This document shows, piece by piece, positions 62,661-64,000 of a stretch of 64,000 nt of DNA. The first letter of the stretch is position 1. Every line of letters starts with the position of its first letter. A model generated the notes under the pieces. That model had not been told where the DNA came from and did no database searches. It saw only the letters and a program-made list of their open reading frames with translations. A program made the position numbers and the translations under genes. The DNA is from Tubulanus polymorphus (taxonomy: Eukaryota > Nemertea > Palaeonemertea > Tubulaniformes > Tubulanidae): the NCBI RefSeq assembly GCF_964204645.1, contig NC_134036.1:1738001-1802000 (forward strand), given 5' to 3'.

Positions 62661-64000
62661 GGGATAGAGTTTTACAAAACCGAAAACCATCGATGGCAAA
62701 GAGTAGGGTCTACATGTCGGTACGTATCTTGGCTTGGCGCCCCGAGACGCAGTCCGGGAAGAGATATATTATCATCCTGTCCAAAGCCCCCGGAAATTCG
62801 TTAGATTCGAAAATAAACGTCCGCCTTTGTTGGCACCAAATGTAAAAAAACATCCTCGAATTGCTATTTTTTTCTAGATATTGTTTCCAAGGGCAGAATC
62901 GCCAAAGCACAGTTCCCCCTCACCCCTTTTAGCGGGATCTCGTAGGTAACGTGAGCACTTCCAAACCGAATGGACCGCGCCCAAGACCCCCAAAAACTAT
63001 GATTGCATATTGAATTCGTGCAACTACCACATCGAAATTAGAAACAAATTTAAAAAACTACCGACAACCAAAAATCAATAATACCGATTATCATAATATG
63101 CAGAAATACTAATATGTAACCAAAAAAAAAACATTCAAGGACAAAACGTGTTAACTAGAGCCCAGCAGGCGTATGCCACGATAGTAGCTGTGTTCGCCAC
63201 CAGGTGGCGTTGTGTGTAATCGGTGCGCGGATATGTAATCGATGCAGCGATAGAAGTAAACTAAAAATCACAACAGATACTTATTTTACGATGATAGCAG
63301 CAATAAAGTCTAACGTATCGATAGCCGTGGTATGAATGTTATTATGAGGATTGTAAAAGCAGAGAAATATAAATGATCGTTTTTTTATTTTTCATTTAAA
63401 AAAATTATGATTTAATATAAAAAATATTTCCTTTAAAAAACCTTCTTAGTCTTTTTAATTTTTAATTCTAATTTTTAAAAATAATTTTGATAATCATTTC
63501 ATTATTTCACCATCAATTTACTGTTCAATTGTTTTATAATGATTTTAATGTAGATATATTTTTTCCATAATTCATAATAACTGAATCGTAATCCAAAAAG
63601 TATTTTCAAAACTGGCCATTTTCAGTTCAGCAGCAGAATTTACTTAAACCTCCGAAGAAAATTCAAAGTTCAAGTCAATAAAACTTTTTTTTCTAAACAC
63701 CTATGGTGATTAATTTCTAACTTGTACTTTTTACAGTAGTTAAGATTTTATAACCAGGCTATATAAGAAAATATATTATTATTATTATTTTTATTATCGT
63801 TATTATTATTATTATAACATTTTCTGCGTACAGCGAATGAAATTATGCGCACAGCTCAAAGCGGCTCAATTAACATTTTCTAAGATTATCTAAACAAAAC
63901 TCATAAAGCGGTAAATTTACTATTATTTTGTATCTATAGCACATATTTAATATAAGTCCATATAAGCCACAGCCACTATACTATAAAACACACAAACAAA

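Larger units (their letters stand above)
61664..64000 (-). other. Sequence 5' of the first visible exon; upstream exon and promoter not found
   Basis: It should be intron or 5' flank of the same gene. It holds two foldback elements, diverged CCCCTATGACATCA units, an (ATT)n tract at 63773-63817 and a CTCF-like CCACCAGGTGGCG at about 63197. I see no convincing start exon. Confidence 0.55.

Overview
The window is nuclear DNA of an animal, probably a marine invertebrate. It is AT-rich and intron-rich, with canonical GT-AG splice sites, many microsatellites and minisatellites, and foldback elements. I cannot place the species. A two-RRM protein of the MEC-8/couch potato type fits a protostome, and the repeat landscape would suit a lophotrochozoan, but that is inference.

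I can support one protein-coding gene. It lies on the minus strand and is an ortholog of couch potato (cpo) / mec-8 / RBPMS, an RNA-binding splicing and RNA-localisation regulator. Reading in the direction of transcription, the exons are: an N-terminal exon (61511-61663); a 34-kb intron; the RRM1 start with RNP2 (27557-27634); two alternative 54-nt exons for the middle of RRM1 (26272-26325 and 25552-25605); the RRM1 RNP1 exon (22631-22693); the RRM1 end and linker (21222-21363); a conserved His/Pro/Ala linker (18513-18661); a probable 75-nt cassette exon (16998-17072); a linker plus RRM2 start (12580-12878); RRM2 RNP1 (10305-10374); and the RRM2 end with the stop codon (9616-9741). All junction phases agree. 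The visible product is about 377 residues, or about 402 with the cassette. The true N-terminus and promoter are not found and may lie beyond 64000.

The rest is non-coding. Positions 1-9299 lie downstream of the stop. The 34-kb first visible intron holds most of the repeats: 109-bp, 47-bp, 58-bp, 60-bp, 93-bp, 116-bp and 127-bp tandem arrays, foldback/MITE-like elements, one MITE-like element carrying a tandem-repeat core, and a large CAG/CTG tract pair.

The most interesting observation is the pair of homologous, equal-length RRM1 exons. The sequence 3' of one of them is rich in CAC, the motif this protein family binds, and a row of CTCF-like motifs lies nearby. This suggests regulated, possibly self-regulated, switching of RRM1.
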